A stretch of 55,318 nt of DNA. It comes from Eubacterium sp. UBA3279 (GTDB taxonomy: Bacteria > Bacillota > Clostridia > Lachnospirales > Lachnospiraceae). Both the position numbers and the translations under genes were made by a program. This document shows, in pieces, positions 24,051 through 33,561 of this stretch (position 1 is its first letter; the number at the start of each line of letters is the position of its first letter). The notes below the pieces were generated by a model, which saw only the letters and a list, made by a program, of their open reading frames with translations, made no database searches and had not been told where the DNA came from. The stretch is taken from contig DETV01000049.1 in assembly GCA_002361775.1 (NCBI GenBank), positions 1 to 55,318 of the forward strand. The letters run 5' to 3'.

Positions 24051-25063
24051 TATTTACTCCCTATATTTTTTACACTTTCTCTCACGATCAGCTCTGTGGG
24101 AAGCTGAACATTTTTAACGGGTATCTCCTGCCCATATATCCTCCTGATCAGGAATTTGACTGCTACCGTCCCTTTTTCTTCCGGACTCTGGCGAATTGTG
24201 GTCAATCGCACCCTGGATAATCTGGCATATATATTATCATCAAACCCTGTCACTGAAATATCCTCCGGTACCTGCAAACCCTGAGAACAAAACACATTAA
24301 TCCCCTCATTTGCCAGAAAATCAGATATAAAAAATGCTGCCGTATACTTTTCTTCTTTTACCTTTTTTGCAAACTGGCGAAGAATTTCATGACGCAAAGG
24401 ATCCGCAAACGGCAAATAATAATAATCCTGATCCGTTACCTTTTTATTATGTTCTCCCATGGCCCGTAAAAATCCTGTCCAGCGTTTCTGATTACTGGCT
24501 ATCGGATGTTTCTGATCGCAGAAAAAAGCAATTTTTTCATGACCCTGTTGAATCAGATAGGAAGTCATTTCATAAGCTCCCCCTTCATCATCCAACCCTA
24601 TGTTGTAATAATTACCTTCTCCGGAATCTACAAATACAATAGGTTTTTGAATTCTTCTTACCAGTTCCCCGCAATATTCCGGCTCACATCCCAGGAGAAT
24701 CGCTCCCTCCAGATAACCATTTTTCAATCTCTCTTCAAACTCTTCGTTTCTTCTTACCGTTCCACAGATCATATCCCGTCCGTATTTTCTCAGTTCCCGG
24801 TCAATCCCCTCCAGAAATTCACCACAAAACGGATCTGTCAGAACATGTTTTTTATCTCCCATGCAAAAATACACAGCTACTGGCTTTTTTTCATGCTCTC
24901 CCGCCTCATTTTTCTTCTCATGAACGTAATGATTGCGAAGCAGCGCTTCTTCTACTCTCTGACGGGTCTGGGCAGACATTTTACCAGCCCGCCCATTCAG
25001 AACATTGGATACGGTTGTGGCGCTTACTCCTAATTGTTCTGCAATTTCCTTTATGGTAATCAT
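24050..25063 (-). CDS. LacI family transcriptional regulator
   Basis: DNA-binding repressor of 337 residues. The N-terminal helix-turn-helix and hinge are classic: MITIKEIAEQLGVSATTVSN then VLNGRAGKMSAQTR. Residues ~60-330 form a periplasmic-binding-like sugar sensor (DDNIYARLSRVRLTTIRQS near the end). It is next to the sugar importer and probably controls it. Its gene begins 25 bases after hydF on the same strand, so part of its expression may come from the hydrogenase maturation operon. AAGGAAGAT precedes the ATG. Confidence 0.92.
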   Translation of the reverse strand: MITIKEIAEQLGVSATTVSNVLNGRAGKMSAQTRQRVEEALLRNHYVHEKKNEAGEHEKKPVAVYFCMGDKKHVLTDPFCGEFLEGIDRELRKYGRDMICGTVRRNEEFEERLKNGYLEGAILLGCEPEYCGELVRRIQKPIVFVDSGEGNYYNIGLDDEGGAYEMTSYLIQQGHEKIAFFCDQKHPIASNQKRWTGFLRAMGEHNKKVTDQDYYYLPFADPLRHEILRQFAKKVKEEKYTAAFFISDFLANEGINVFCSQGLQVPEDISVTGFDDNIYARLSRVRLTTIRQSPEEKGTVAVKFLIRRIYGQEIPVKNVQLPTELIVRESVKNIGSK

Positions 25064-25088
25064 CTGATCTTCCTTTCTCTCTTTTCTC

Positions 25089-26321
25089 TCAACGAATCGG
25101 TCTGATACTCCGTTCCAGTGTTCCTTTCAGATAACTGATCAAAATTCCATAATTAGTAATTGGTACTCCTGCATCTTCTCCACAGGCGATCCGGTATTTC
25201 ATCTCTCTTGCATTCAGCATACAGCCCCCGCAGTGGATGATAAGACGATAAGGGGAGAGATCCTGAGGAAATTCACCTCCACTGGTAAAGGAAAACTGTA
25301 GTGTTTTTCCTGTTTTTTTCTGAAGCCATTCGGGAATCTTTACCGTACCGATATCATTACATTGGCGATGATGGGTACAGCCTTCGCAAATAAGTACCCG
25401 ATCTCCCTCTTTTAGTTCTTCCACTACACAAACTCCGGAGATTAATGGTTCCAGTTCTCCCTTATATCGTGCAAACAAAATGGAAAAAGAAGTAAGGGGG
25501 ATGTTTTCCGGAACTATTTTTCCCACCTGTTCAAATACCTGACTGTCGGTGATCACCAGTCCTATCTGTCCTTTCATCCGGCAAAGAGTTTCTTCCAGTT
25601 CACTCTCCCGTACCACAACTGCAGCTCCTCCCCCTTCCAGTATATCCCGGATCGTCTGTTGCTGGGGCAGAATAAGTCTTCCCTTGGGCGCCGCTTTATC
25701 GATGGGTACCACAAGCACTGTAAATTTTTCCGGCGCCAGTATATCTCTCACCAGTTTTTTCTCATGTTCTTCCTGTAAAATCATTTTCCCCAGTTCTTCT
25801 TTGACTTCCCGGATTCCATAACCTGTCACTGCGCTGGCTGCCAGAAGAACCGGGGCAGCTTCTCCCAGTTGTTTTCGAAACTTATGTTTCATTTCCTGAA
25901 GCTTTTTCTCTTCTTCCTCTTTTGACACCCGGTCCGACTGACTGAATACGATCATGCAGGGGATTTTTTTCTTCTCTATGATATTTAAAAGATTCTGGTC
26001 TTCAACAGAAAATTCTTCACAAATATTGCTCACTACCACAGCCAGATCACATTTATTCAGCATCTGATAACTTTTTTTTACCCGAAGGGCTCCCAGCTCT
26101 CCCTCATCGTCAATTCCCGGCGTATCTATCAGAACCACCGGGCCAAGAGGCAGTAATTCCATGGCCTTTTGCACCGGATCTGTGGTGGTTCCTTCCACCG
26201 GGGAAACAATTGCCAGATCCTGCCCTGTGATTCCATTGATCAGGCTGGATTTTCCTGCATTTCTTTTACCGAAAATCCCTATATGAATCCGTTCTGCTAA
26301 CGGTGTACTGTTTAAACTCAT
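25089..26321 (-). CDS. hydF: [FeFe]-hydrogenase H-cluster maturation GTPase HydF
   Basis: Scaffold on which the 2Fe subcluster of [FeFe]-hydrogenase is built; 410 residues. N-terminal GTPase: G1 FGKRNAGKSSLING, G2 EGTTTDP, G3 DTPGIDDEG, G4 FSQSD. The middle is a dimerisation domain. The C-terminal cluster domain has CTHHRQC and IIHCGGCML, the CxH...HCxxC ligand set. AGGAGG lies before the ATG and the gene follows hydG after 9 bases. All three maturases are therefore in one operon. No hydrogenase structural gene is in this window. Confidence 0.97.
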   Translation of the reverse strand: MSLNSTPLAERIHIGIFGKRNAGKSSLINGITGQDLAIVSPVEGTTTDPVQKAMELLPLGPVVLIDTPGIDDEGELGALRVKKSYQMLNKCDLAVVVSNICEEFSVEDQNLLNIIEKKKIPCMIVFSQSDRVSKEEEEKKLQEMKHKFRKQLGEAAPVLLAASAVTGYGIREVKEELGKMILQEEHEKKLVRDILAPEKFTVLVVPIDKAAPKGRLILPQQQTIRDILEGGGAAVVVRESELEETLCRMKGQIGLVITDSQVFEQVGKIVPENIPLTSFSILFARYKGELEPLISGVCVVEELKEGDRVLICEGCTHHRQCNDIGTVKIPEWLQKKTGKTLQFSFTSGGEFPQDLSPYRLIIHCGGCMLNAREMKYRIACGEDAGVPITNYGILISYLKGTLERSIRPIR

Positions 26322-26330
26322 CTGCCCCTC

Positions 26331-27749
26331 CTAAAAACGGAAATCTCGTTGTCCCTGTTCTATTTCTGTGAGATTTTTCTCCACAATTTTACGAACTTTT
26401 TCTTTCGGAATATTTTCCAGTTCTTTCCGTATCAATGCCTCACCCTTCTGTCTGGTATCTTCCGAAGCATAATCCTCCAGATATTCTTTCAAGGTCATCA
26501 AAGCATTGGGGTGGCAGCAATTTTGAATCTGTCCACTCTTGCACAGACTCATAAAACGGTCACCTGTTCTTCCTTCCCGGTAGCAGGCGGTGCAAAAACT
26601 GGGAATATATCCCATCTCGATCAGCCAGTTCACCACCTGATCCAGCGTGCGGTTATCGCTGATGTCAAACTGAGCCGAACTTTCTTCTTCTGGCTCTTCC
26701 TCCACATAGCCGCCCACACTGGTTCGGGAACCTCCGCTGATCTGAGATACTCCCAGATGAAGAACCCGTTCTCTGCACTGCTTACTTTCCCTTGTGGAAA
26801 TGATCATTCCCGTATAAGGTACGGCAATTCTTATACATGCCACCAATTTTGCAAAGATATCATCATCAATTCCATTGTCAAAGGTATCCGGATCAATATC
26901 ATCTGCCCGGCGAATCCGGGGAACACTGATGGTATGAGGTCCTACCCCATGAACAGCTTCCAGATGTTCCGCATGCATTAACAGCCCTGCAAATTCATAC
27001 CGATACAATTCCAGGCCAAACAGCGCCCCGATTCCCACATCGTCTATTCCTCCTTCCATCGCCCGGTCCATAGCTTCTGTGTGATAAGCATAATTATGTT
27101 TCGGTCCGGTAGGATGAAGTTTCTCATAAGATTCCTTATGATAGGTTTCCTGGAAAAGAATGTATGTGCCAATTCCCGCTTCTTTCAATTTCCGATAATT
27201 TTCCACCGTAGTAGCGGCTATATTTACATTTACCCGGCGGATAGCTCCATTTTTGTGCTGAATACTGTAAATCGTTTTTATACTTTCCAGAACGTATTCT
27301 ATAGGACAATTTACCGGATCTTCTCCTGTTTCCAAAGCCAGCCGTTTATGCCCCATATCCTGAAGCGCAATCACCTCCCGGCGAATCTCTTCCTGAGTCA
27401 GTTTTTTCCTTGGAATATGTTTGTTCTTTGCATGAAAAGGACAGTACACACATCCGTTTACACAGTAATTGGAAAGATATAAAGGTGCAAACATCACGAT
27501 CCTGTTCCCGTAAAAATCTTTCTTGATCTGTTCTGCCAGAGCATAAATCTCCTGATTTTTTTCCTCATCTTCACAGGCTAAAAGCACAGAAGCTTCTCTG
27601 TGACTCAGCCCTTTTCTCTCACGGGCTTTATCCAGAATCTGATCCACCAGTTCTCTGTTATTTTTATTTTCATCTGCGTAGGCCAGCGTTTCCATAATTT
27701 CCTGGTGGCTGATAAATTCCTCCGCTTTCATTGAATCCACACGATACAT
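26331..27749 (-). CDS. hydG: [FeFe]-hydrogenase maturase HydG (tyrosine lyase)
   Basis: Radical SAM enzyme that cleaves tyrosine to p-cresol and makes the CO and cyanide ligands of the H-cluster; 472 residues. The SAM-cluster motif is CVNGCVYC (CxxxCxxC). The C-terminal CTACYREGRTGD and CKSGQIQNCCHPN hold the ligands of the second, auxiliary cluster. The ATG is 1 base after the hydE stop, with AAAGGGAT upstream. The N-terminus MYRVDSMKAEEFI agrees with other HydG proteins. Confidence 0.97.
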   Translation of the reverse strand: MYRVDSMKAEEFISHQEIMETLAYADENKNNRELVDQILDKARERKGLSHREASVLLACEDEEKNQEIYALAEQIKKDFYGNRIVMFAPLYLSNYCVNGCVYCPFHAKNKHIPRKKLTQEEIRREVIALQDMGHKRLALETGEDPVNCPIEYVLESIKTIYSIQHKNGAIRRVNVNIAATTVENYRKLKEAGIGTYILFQETYHKESYEKLHPTGPKHNYAYHTEAMDRAMEGGIDDVGIGALFGLELYRYEFAGLLMHAEHLEAVHGVGPHTISVPRIRRADDIDPDTFDNGIDDDIFAKLVACIRIAVPYTGMIISTRESKQCRERVLHLGVSQISGGSRTSVGGYVEEEPEEESSAQFDISDNRTLDQVVNWLIEMGYIPSFCTACYREGRTGDRFMSLCKSGQIQNCCHPNALMTLKEYLEDYASEDTRQKGEALIRKELENIPKEKVRKIVEKNLTEIEQGQRDFRF

Positions 27750-27750
27750 A

Positions 27751-28824
27751 CTATACCATCCCTTTCTCTTTGTAATCTCCCCGGTCTGTCACCACTTCAT
27801 AACCAATTCTGCTCATCTGCTGCTTTAAAAGTTCCAGACCTTCTCCACTTTCTTCCCCTGTTCCCAGTTTATTATCATACAAAAGATATTTTTTTCTGTT
27901 TTCCCTGGGAGATAAATTCGGCATCACCACATTTGCTCCTGCCAGTATTCCCATTTCTCTTCCCCGGGGATGAATCGTTCCCAGAGCTGTAGTTGCAGGC
28001 AAAAGTACCTGAGGAAGCAACAAACGGATCAATCCCAGCATGATCAGCGTCCGGGTCAGTGTTCCATTGGAAAAATCCCGAAACGGGGTATCTTTCTGGG
28101 AAATAAACGGTCCTATTCCCACCATATGAGGCTGAAATCTTTTCAGATATACCAGATCCTGCCCCAGGTTCTCTTCTGTCTGGTAAGGGGAACCTATCAT
28201 ACAGCCGCACCCTGTCTGATAACCGATTTCTTTTAATATCTCCAGGCATTCCATACGGTGATGAAGGGAAAGTTCCGGCGGATGCAGCTTTCTGTAATGG
28301 CTGCTGTCTGCCGTTTCATGCCGGAGAAGATATCGATCCGCTCCCGCATCAAAAAATCTCTGATAACTTTCTCTTTCCTTTTCTCCCAGAGATAAAGTAA
28401 TACCGCAATCCGGAAATTCTCTGTGAATTTTCGAAATCAGATCCACCATTTTTTCATCTGTCAGTCCCGGATCTTCTCCACCCTGTAATACAAATGTACG
28501 AAATCCTTTATCATAGCCATACCGGCAACACTCCAAAATGATCTCCGGACTCAGTCGGTATCTGGAAACCTTTCGGTTATCTTTTCGTATTCCACAATAA
28601 TAGCAATTATTCTTACAGATATTGGAAATCTCAATCAGCCCCCGGATATATATTTTATTTCCGTAAGTCAAAGCTGCAGTCTCTCTTGCCTTTTCAAACA
28701 GATACTGCTGCGCTTTTTCATTTTCACCCAGATCGCCGATCAGTTTTCCGTATGCTTCTTTATCGTCAGGAAAACATCCCTGAGAGAGTTTTTGAATATC
28801 TTCTTTCAGTTTTTCTGTTTTCAA
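27751..28824 (-). CDS. hydE: [FeFe]-hydrogenase maturase HydE (radical SAM)
   Basis: Radical SAM enzyme acting on the organometallic precursor made by HydG; 357 residues. The cluster motif is CKNNCYYCGIRKDN. FVLQGGEDPG and GCGCMIGSPYQTEENL are characteristic. The start is TTG at 28824 with GGAG 9 bases upstream; this TTG gives the normal HydE N-terminus. First gene of hydE-hydG-hydF, with a promoter at 28863. Confidence 0.96.
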   Translation of the reverse strand: MKTEKLKEDIQKLSQGCFPDDKEAYGKLIGDLGENEKAQQYLFEKARETAALTYGNKIYIRGLIEISNICKNNCYYCGIRKDNRKVSRYRLSPEIILECCRYGYDKGFRTFVLQGGEDPGLTDEKMVDLISKIHREFPDCGITLSLGEKERESYQRFFDAGADRYLLRHETADSSHYRKLHPPELSLHHRMECLEILKEIGYQTGCGCMIGSPYQTEENLGQDLVYLKRFQPHMVGIGPFISQKDTPFRDFSNGTLTRTLIMLGLIRLLLPQVLLPATTALGTIHPRGREMGILAGANVVMPNLSPRENRKKYLLYDNKLGTGEESGEGLELLKQQMSRIGYEVVTDRGDYKEKGMV

Positions 28825-28862
28825 TTATTTCTTCTCCTCTTTACTTCTGTATAATACCTGTT

Positions 28863-28891
28863 AAAATACTACTATATACGAAAGCTTTCAA
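28863..28891 (-). promoter_or_regulatory. Promoter of hydE-hydG-hydF
   Basis: Minus-strand -35 TTGAAA (28886-28891), 17-base spacer, -10 TATTTT (28863-28868), about 40 bases before the hydE start. The 88-base gap to the divergent lipid kinase gene must also hold that gene's promoter, which I could not place. Confidence 0.45.
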
Positions 28892-28912
28892 CACATTATA
28901 CGGAGGATAATC

Positions 28913-29860
28913 ATGTATTACTTTATCGTAAATCCTGCTTCCCGCTCCGGAAAAGGTATGGAGGTATGGAAACAGGCAGAAAAAATACTTTTACAGAATA
29001 AATTTCCTTATCAGGTCTCTTTCACCAAATATCCCGGTCACGGACGGAAACTGGCCGCCCAACTGACAGCTTCACCACAAAGAAAGGTACTCATCGTAAT
29101 CGGCGGAGACGGAACATTTAATGAAGTATTAAACGGTCTTTCTTGCGACTACTCCTTTCCGGTCACCTATCTTCCCGTAGGATCAGGAAATGATCTGGCT
29201 CGCGGGATGCATTTGTCTTCTGATTTTCATGAGAGATTTTCTCAAATTATGAATAAGTATTCTTCTCTCGCAAAAGACAGTCAGAAACCTTCCTCTGAAC
29301 TCTCCATGGATACCGGAGAAGTACAGGTACATGGCCGCCGTTCCCGATTTGCCATAAGCTGTGGAATAGGTTATGATGCCGCCATCTGCTATGAAGTCTC
29401 CCATACTCCGGTAAAAAAATGGATGAACCGGATTCATCTGGGAAAACTCATTTATGCCTACGAAGCCGTCCGTATGCTTTTTTCTTTCCAGCCCTGTGAC
29501 ATGGATGTGGAACTGGACGGAAACCGACGATATCATTTTTCAAATGTTTACTTTATCGCCGGTATGAATCTTCCCTGCGAAGGAGGCGGTTTCCATTTCT
29601 GTCCCAATGCAGACTGTCAGGACGGCGTTTTAGACTATATCGTAGTACATAACCTGAGCAAATGGAAAATCCTGCTTCTTTTTCCCACCGCTTACTTTGG
29701 CAGACATACCCGTTTCAAAGGAATTACTCTTCTGAAAGGTACTTCCATGACTATTCACAGTAAACGGCCCTGTGTTCTTCACCGGGACGGGGAATATGCC
29801 GGAACCACTGATCAGGTAACCTTTGCAGTACAAAAACATCCGCTCCGTTTTATTCGATAG
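28913..29860 (+). CDS. Diacylglycerol kinase family lipid kinase (YegS/BmrU type)
   Basis: ATP-dependent lipid kinase of the DAGK catalytic fold, 315 residues. Motifs: YFIVNPASRSGKG at the N-terminus, VIGGDGTFNEVLNG (residues ~64-77) for nucleotide binding and PVGSGNDLARG. The C-terminal beta domain ends LHRDGEY, also typical. In Firmicutes this class recycles diacylglycerol or modifies other lipids; the substrate is not determined by sequence. CGGAGG precedes the ATG. It is divergent from hydE and converges with the aldehyde dehydrogenase. Confidence 0.9.
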   Translation: MYYFIVNPASRSGKGMEVWKQAEKILLQNKFPYQVSFTKYPGHGRKLAAQLTASPQRKVLIVIGGDGTFNEVLNGLSCDYSFPVTYLPVGSGNDLARGMHLSSDFHERFSQIMNKYSSLAKDSQKPSSELSMDTGEVQVHGRRSRFAISCGIGYDAAICYEVSHTPVKKWMNRIHLGKLIYAYEAVRMLFSFQPCDMDVELDGNRRYHFSNVYFIAGMNLPCEGGGFHFCPNADCQDGVLDYIVVHNLSKWKILLLFPTAYFGRHTRFKGITLLKGTSMTIHSKRPCVLHRDGEYAGTTDQVTFAVQKHPLRFIR

Positions 29861-29882
29861 AACATGCTTTTAACAGGAGAAT

Positions 29883-31256
29883 TTATCTCAAAAATAACTT
29901 TAATAAAACTTCTTTTCCTCTGGTATAGGGCAGATACCGAATGGGAAGATCCAGTTTTGTGGATTTCTTCACAATGCTTTTCTCATGAGTAAAGGTCTCG
30001 TAGGACTTTTTCCCATGATAGCTTCCCATTCCACTTCCTCCCACACCTCCAAATCCCATTCGGGAAGTTGCAAGATGAATAATTGTATCATTTATACAGC
30101 CTCCCCCAAAAGATACCTGTTTCAATACCTTCTTCTGAATCTGCCTGTTTTCGGTAAACAGGTAACACGCCAGAGGTTTTTCCCTCTCTCTCACCTTTTC
30201 AATCGCTTCATCCAGATTTTTATAAGTGAGTACCGGAAGAACGGGACCAAAGATTTCTTCCTGCATTACCGGAGAATCCCATTTGATATCTTCCAGTATG
30301 GTGGGAGTGATCTGAAGTGTCTCACGATTTCCATATCCTCCGCAGGTCACCTTTTCCCCATCTATAAGACGGAGTACTCTGTTATAATGTTTCTCATTGA
30401 TCATTTTCGGATAATCCGGATTGTCCAGAGGTTCTTTTCCCCACATTTTTTCTATCCAGTAGACTGCCCAGCAAAGAAATTCCTCTTTTACCTTCTCATC
30501 AATCAACAGATAATCCGGAGCAACGCAGGTTTGTCCGCTATTCAGATATTTTCCAAACACCAGACGTCTTGCAGCCAAAGACAGATCTGCATCTTTTACC
30601 ACAATACAGGGACTTTTCCCTCCCAGCTCCAGAGTAACCGGGGTGAGATATTCTGCCGCTTTTTTCATTACCAGTTTTCCCACTGTAACGCCTCCGGTAA
30701 AGAAAATATAATCAAAGCGCTGTTCCAGCAGCAATGTATTTTCTTCTCTACCTCCATTCACTACAGCCACGTATTTTTCCGGAAATACTTCACCTATAAT
30801 TTGAGATAATATCTCCGATACTGCCGGGGCATAAGCAGATGGTTTGACTACACAACAATTTCCTCCTGCAATGGCTCCGATCAAAGGTTCCATACATAAC
30901 ATAAAAGGATAATTCCAGGGAGCCATTACCAGTACCACACCGTATGGCTCCCTCACTGTGAAACTGGAAGATGGAAATTGTGCCAGTGGAGAAAGTTTCC
31001 ACTGTTTCTGATCCCATATGGGAAGATGTTTTTTTACATAGGCAAGCTCTGCAAGAGTCATTCCCACCTCGGTCATATAACCTTCAAATTCTGATTTATT
31101 CAGATCTTTTTTCAAAGCCCGGTAAATGTCCTCCTGATGATGACGGATAGATTTTTCCAGACGACAAAGCGCCTCCATCCGAAATTTCAATAATTTTGTC
31201 TTATCCTGGTGAAAAAATTCCCGCTGTCTTTCTACAATTCTTTTTATGTTCACCAT
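29883..31256 (-). CDS. Aldehyde dehydrogenase, class 3 type
   Basis: NAD(P)-dependent oxidation of aldehydes, probably of fatty or aromatic type; 457 residues, the short ALDH3 length. Motifs in order: APWNYPFMLCMEPLIGAIAGGN, FTGGVTVGK, the catalytic Glu in LELGGKSPC and the nucleophile Cys in NSGQTCVAPD. The C-terminal EEIFGPVLPVL and FGGVGGSGMGSYHG match ALDH3. The C-terminus has a basic stretch, possibly membrane-contacting. GGAGG lies 10 bases before the ATG. No partner alcohol dehydrogenase is nearby. Confidence 0.93.
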   Translation of the reverse strand: MVNIKRIVERQREFFHQDKTKLLKFRMEALCRLEKSIRHHQEDIYRALKKDLNKSEFEGYMTEVGMTLAELAYVKKHLPIWDQKQWKLSPLAQFPSSSFTVREPYGVVLVMAPWNYPFMLCMEPLIGAIAGGNCCVVKPSAYAPAVSEILSQIIGEVFPEKYVAVVNGGREENTLLLEQRFDYIFFTGGVTVGKLVMKKAAEYLTPVTLELGGKSPCIVVKDADLSLAARRLVFGKYLNSGQTCVAPDYLLIDEKVKEEFLCWAVYWIEKMWGKEPLDNPDYPKMINEKHYNRVLRLIDGEKVTCGGYGNRETLQITPTILEDIKWDSPVMQEEIFGPVLPVLTYKNLDEAIEKVREREKPLACYLFTENRQIQKKVLKQVSFGGGCINDTIIHLATSRMGFGGVGGSGMGSYHGKKSYETFTHEKSIVKKSTKLDLPIRYLPYTRGKEVLLKLFLR

Positions 31257-31313
31257 TTAACTGCTGCCTCCTCTCATCCCACAACTCACCGACGCCCCAA
31301 AACCAGGAATTTC

Positions 31314-31577
31314 TTATCCTTCCACGATCAGAAAACTTCCATCCTCCAGAGCAAATACTTCGCTGGCTTCCAAAAGCTCCTGATCGCTCATTCCATCCAC
31401 ATCCATACCGCTTTCATCCAGGTACGCTCTCACTTCTTTCAGATTTTTCGCCACAACAGCCATACAATCCTCCAGAAATTCTTCTGCTTCCTCATATGTT
31501 TCCGCAACCGGCTCATCAAAAAGCTGTCCCTGATTTTTCAAAAAAGTCATAATACATTCTTCGCTATAAGTTTCCAT
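31314..31577 (-). CDS. Small acidic conserved-looking protein of unknown function
   Basis: An 87-residue, strongly acidic protein (many Glu and Asp, about three Cys or fewer). Two helical regions are likely (residues 1-~45 and 50-70), and it ends ALEDGSFLIVEG, which looks like a beta-hairpin. There is no signal peptide or membrane helix. A ribosome site (GAGAGGAG) precedes the ATG. It lies 24 bases after the HAD gene upstream and 57 bases before the aldehyde dehydrogenase on the same strand. I do not recognise the family. Confidence 0.7.
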   Translation of the reverse strand: METYSEECIMTFLKNQGQLFDEPVAETYEEAEEFLEDCMAVVAKNLKEVRAYLDESGMDVDGMSDQELLEASEVFALEDGSFLIVEG

Positions 31578-31601
31578 ATTCTATGCTCCTCTCAAATTTT
31601 A

Positions 31602-32381
31602 TCACAAATTTTTCAGTACTTCTTCCAACACTTTTCCAACTGTATCGGCCTGATATTTACACACAGCTTTCACTGCCTCTTTTCCGTTCTTCATGGCATA
31701 GCTTTCCCCTGTCATCTGAAGCATCTCAATATCATTATAGTTATCTCCAAAAGCCATACATTCCTCCGGTTTGATCTCCAGAGTTTTTAACAGCGCATCC
31801 ATGGCAGTTCCTTTATTCACATGAAGAGGCATCATATCCAGCCATTCATTTCCCGAAGTAACCACTGTTACTTTTTCTCCATATTTTTCTTTCCAGAAGG
31901 GGTATATTTTTTCTGCTCCCTCCGGTGCAAATACTGATATTTTAAAGTAATCTTCTTCTGTCTTTAAAATATCTTCCGTCACTGTCACATTATTTTTGAC
32001 AATATCCTGGATAAGACAACGAAACAACTCGTCCTTCGGCTGCAGATAAGAGGTATCTTCTCCCGATAGCACCAGTTCATTTCCATCCTTTTGTAAAATA
32101 TCTTTCAAGATCTGTTGTCCTGTTTCTCTGTCCATATATTCTTTGTGAATCCGTTTTCCCTTATAAAATACAAGACATCCATTTTCACAGATATAGGCAA
32201 TGTCATCCTGTACCGGCGCAAACAATCTTCGAAGATTGGCATATTGGCGTCCACTGGCTGCCACAAAGAGAATCCCTTTCTCCTTCAGCCTTTTGATCTG
32301 TTCGCAGATTCCCTCCGGCAATGTCTGGCTTCCATTTTGTAAAAGTGTTCCATCCAGGTCGCTGGCAATCAGTTTCAGCAT
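31602..32381 (-). CDS. Cof-type HAD phosphatase
   Basis: HAD superfamily hydrolase, subfamily IIB (Cof), 259 residues. Motif I is IASDLDGTLL with nucleophile Asp8. Motif II is VAASGRQYANL. Motif IV is FGDNYNDIEML near residue 213. The C2B cap lies between. These enzymes remove phosphate from sugar phosphates or flavin-related compounds; the substrate cannot be predicted. Its start overlaps the upstream HAD gene by 7 bases, so the two are translated together. Confidence 0.9.
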   Translation of the reverse strand: MLKLIASDLDGTLLQNGSQTLPEGICEQIKRLKEKGILFVAASGRQYANLRRLFAPVQDDIAYICENGCLVFYKGKRIHKEYMDRETGQQILKDILQKDGNELVLSGEDTSYLQPKDELFRCLIQDIVKNNVTVTEDILKTEEDYFKISVFAPEGAEKIYPFWKEKYGEKVTVVTSGNEWLDMMPLHVNKGTAMDALLKTLEIKPEECMAFGDNYNDIEMLQMTGESYAMKNGKEAVKAVCKYQADTVGKVLEEVLKNL

Positions 32382-33037
32382 AATGTTTCCTCCTGCAGTT
32401 GTAAGATTTCTTCTGGTTTCTCAATAATTCGGTCTGCATGATTTTCTTCCAGTTCTTTTCGGTCCCGAAATCCCCATAACACTCCGATTGTGAACATTCC
32501 TGCCGCCTTTCCTGTCTGCATATCCGTATTGGTATCCCCAATATACATACAGCTTTCCGGTTTTATCCCAAATCTCTCTGCGATCATCCAGGCATTATCC
32601 GGCGCCGGCTTCCTTTTCATCCCAGGCTTCAGACCCTGAATCACATCAAATATCTCTGTACCAAAAAGTCCCTGTACCGCCAGAACCGTTGCCTCATGGG
32701 GCTTGTTAGACAAAACTGCCAACTTCACCTGACGGCGTTTCAGTTCTTCCAATGTCTCTTTCATGCCGTCAAATGCCGTTACTTTATATAATGGATTTTT
32801 TGCAAATATTTCCCGATAAAGCTTCTGCCCCTCTGAAAGATGGGAAAGATCACTGCCTGCCGCCCGCATACACCGCTCCATCAGTATATCTCCTCCATCT
32901 CCTGCATGATACTTATAATCTTCCACCGGCTGCGCAGGCAATCCAAACCTATCCAGAATCTGATTTGCCACATTTGCAATAGATTCCACTGTGTCTGCCA
33001 GCGTTCCATCCAGATCAAATATACAAGCCTGATACAT
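32375..33037 (-). CDS. HAD hydrolase, phosphoglycolate phosphatase-like
   Basis: HAD subfamily IA protein of 220 residues. Motif I FDLDGTLADTVESIA, motif II VLSNKP, motif III Lys in KRKPAPDNA, motif IV IGDTNTDMQTGKAAG. A four-helix cap domain lies between motifs I and II. It resembles Gph and PpaX, but substrate identity is uncertain. First of two overlapping HAD genes. No clear promoter was found in the 172-base gap to the divergent gene at 33210. Confidence 0.9.
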   Translation of the reverse strand: MYQACIFDLDGTLADTVESIANVANQILDRFGLPAQPVEDYKYHAGDGGDILMERCMRAAGSDLSHLSEGQKLYREIFAKNPLYKVTAFDGMKETLEELKRRQVKLAVLSNKPHEATVLAVQGLFGTEIFDVIQGLKPGMKRKPAPDNAWMIAERFGIKPESCMYIGDTNTDMQTGKAAGMFTIGVLWGFRDRKELEENHADRIIEKPEEILQLQEETLC

Positions 33038-33209
33038 CTTTTGTCATCCTCTCTACTGTTTCTCTTATTCCTCTTCATTATAAATGTTCCCTTGCTGACC
33101 TGCAAGGTAAATTTAGGGCTTTCCTTTTTAAGTAAAAAGTATTAAAATGGATATCATACAGAAATAAGCTTTTAACATTTTATCAAGTATTATTAAAGGA
33201 GAAATCAGA

Positions 33210-33539
33210 ATGGCAAAAAAAAATGTATGGAAAACTCTTGCTGGTCTTGCTGTCCTGGGTGCAGCTGTAGGCGGTGCAGTGGCATATGTAAAAAAATGTA
33301 AAGAAGTAAATGATCTCAGCGAAGAAGATTTTGATGATCTGATGAATGACACAGAAGAATCCTGTGCAGAATGTCAGCCGGAACGGACTTATACCACTCT
33401 TCATACTGACAGTGATGCAGTAAAGACTTCCGCTCCTGTACAAGAGGAAACAGAGGAAAATGAAACTTCCGAAAATGATTCTGAAACCGATACAGCTTCT
33501 GAAGAAACCTCAGAAGACGTAACAGAAACAGAAATGTAA
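33210..33539 (+). CDS. Small membrane-anchored protein with acidic disordered tail
   Basis: A 109-residue protein. Residues 8-27 form one hydrophobic helix (TLAGLAVLGAAVGGAVAYV), followed by a basic stop KKCKE. The remainder is very rich in Glu, Asp, Ser and Thr and almost surely disordered, with a single CAEC motif near residue 51. AAAGGAG precedes the ATG and a strong terminator follows. I recognise no family. The YtxH-like anchor plus acidic tail suggests an envelope or stress-linked role, but that is only inference. Confidence 0.75.
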   Translation: MAKKNVWKTLAGLAVLGAAVGGAVAYVKKCKEVNDLSEEDFDDLMNDTEESCAECQPERTYTTLHTDSDAVKTSAPVQEETEENETSENDSETDTASEETSEDVTETEM

Positions 33540-33561
33540 AAAGGACATATTTGTCAAACGA

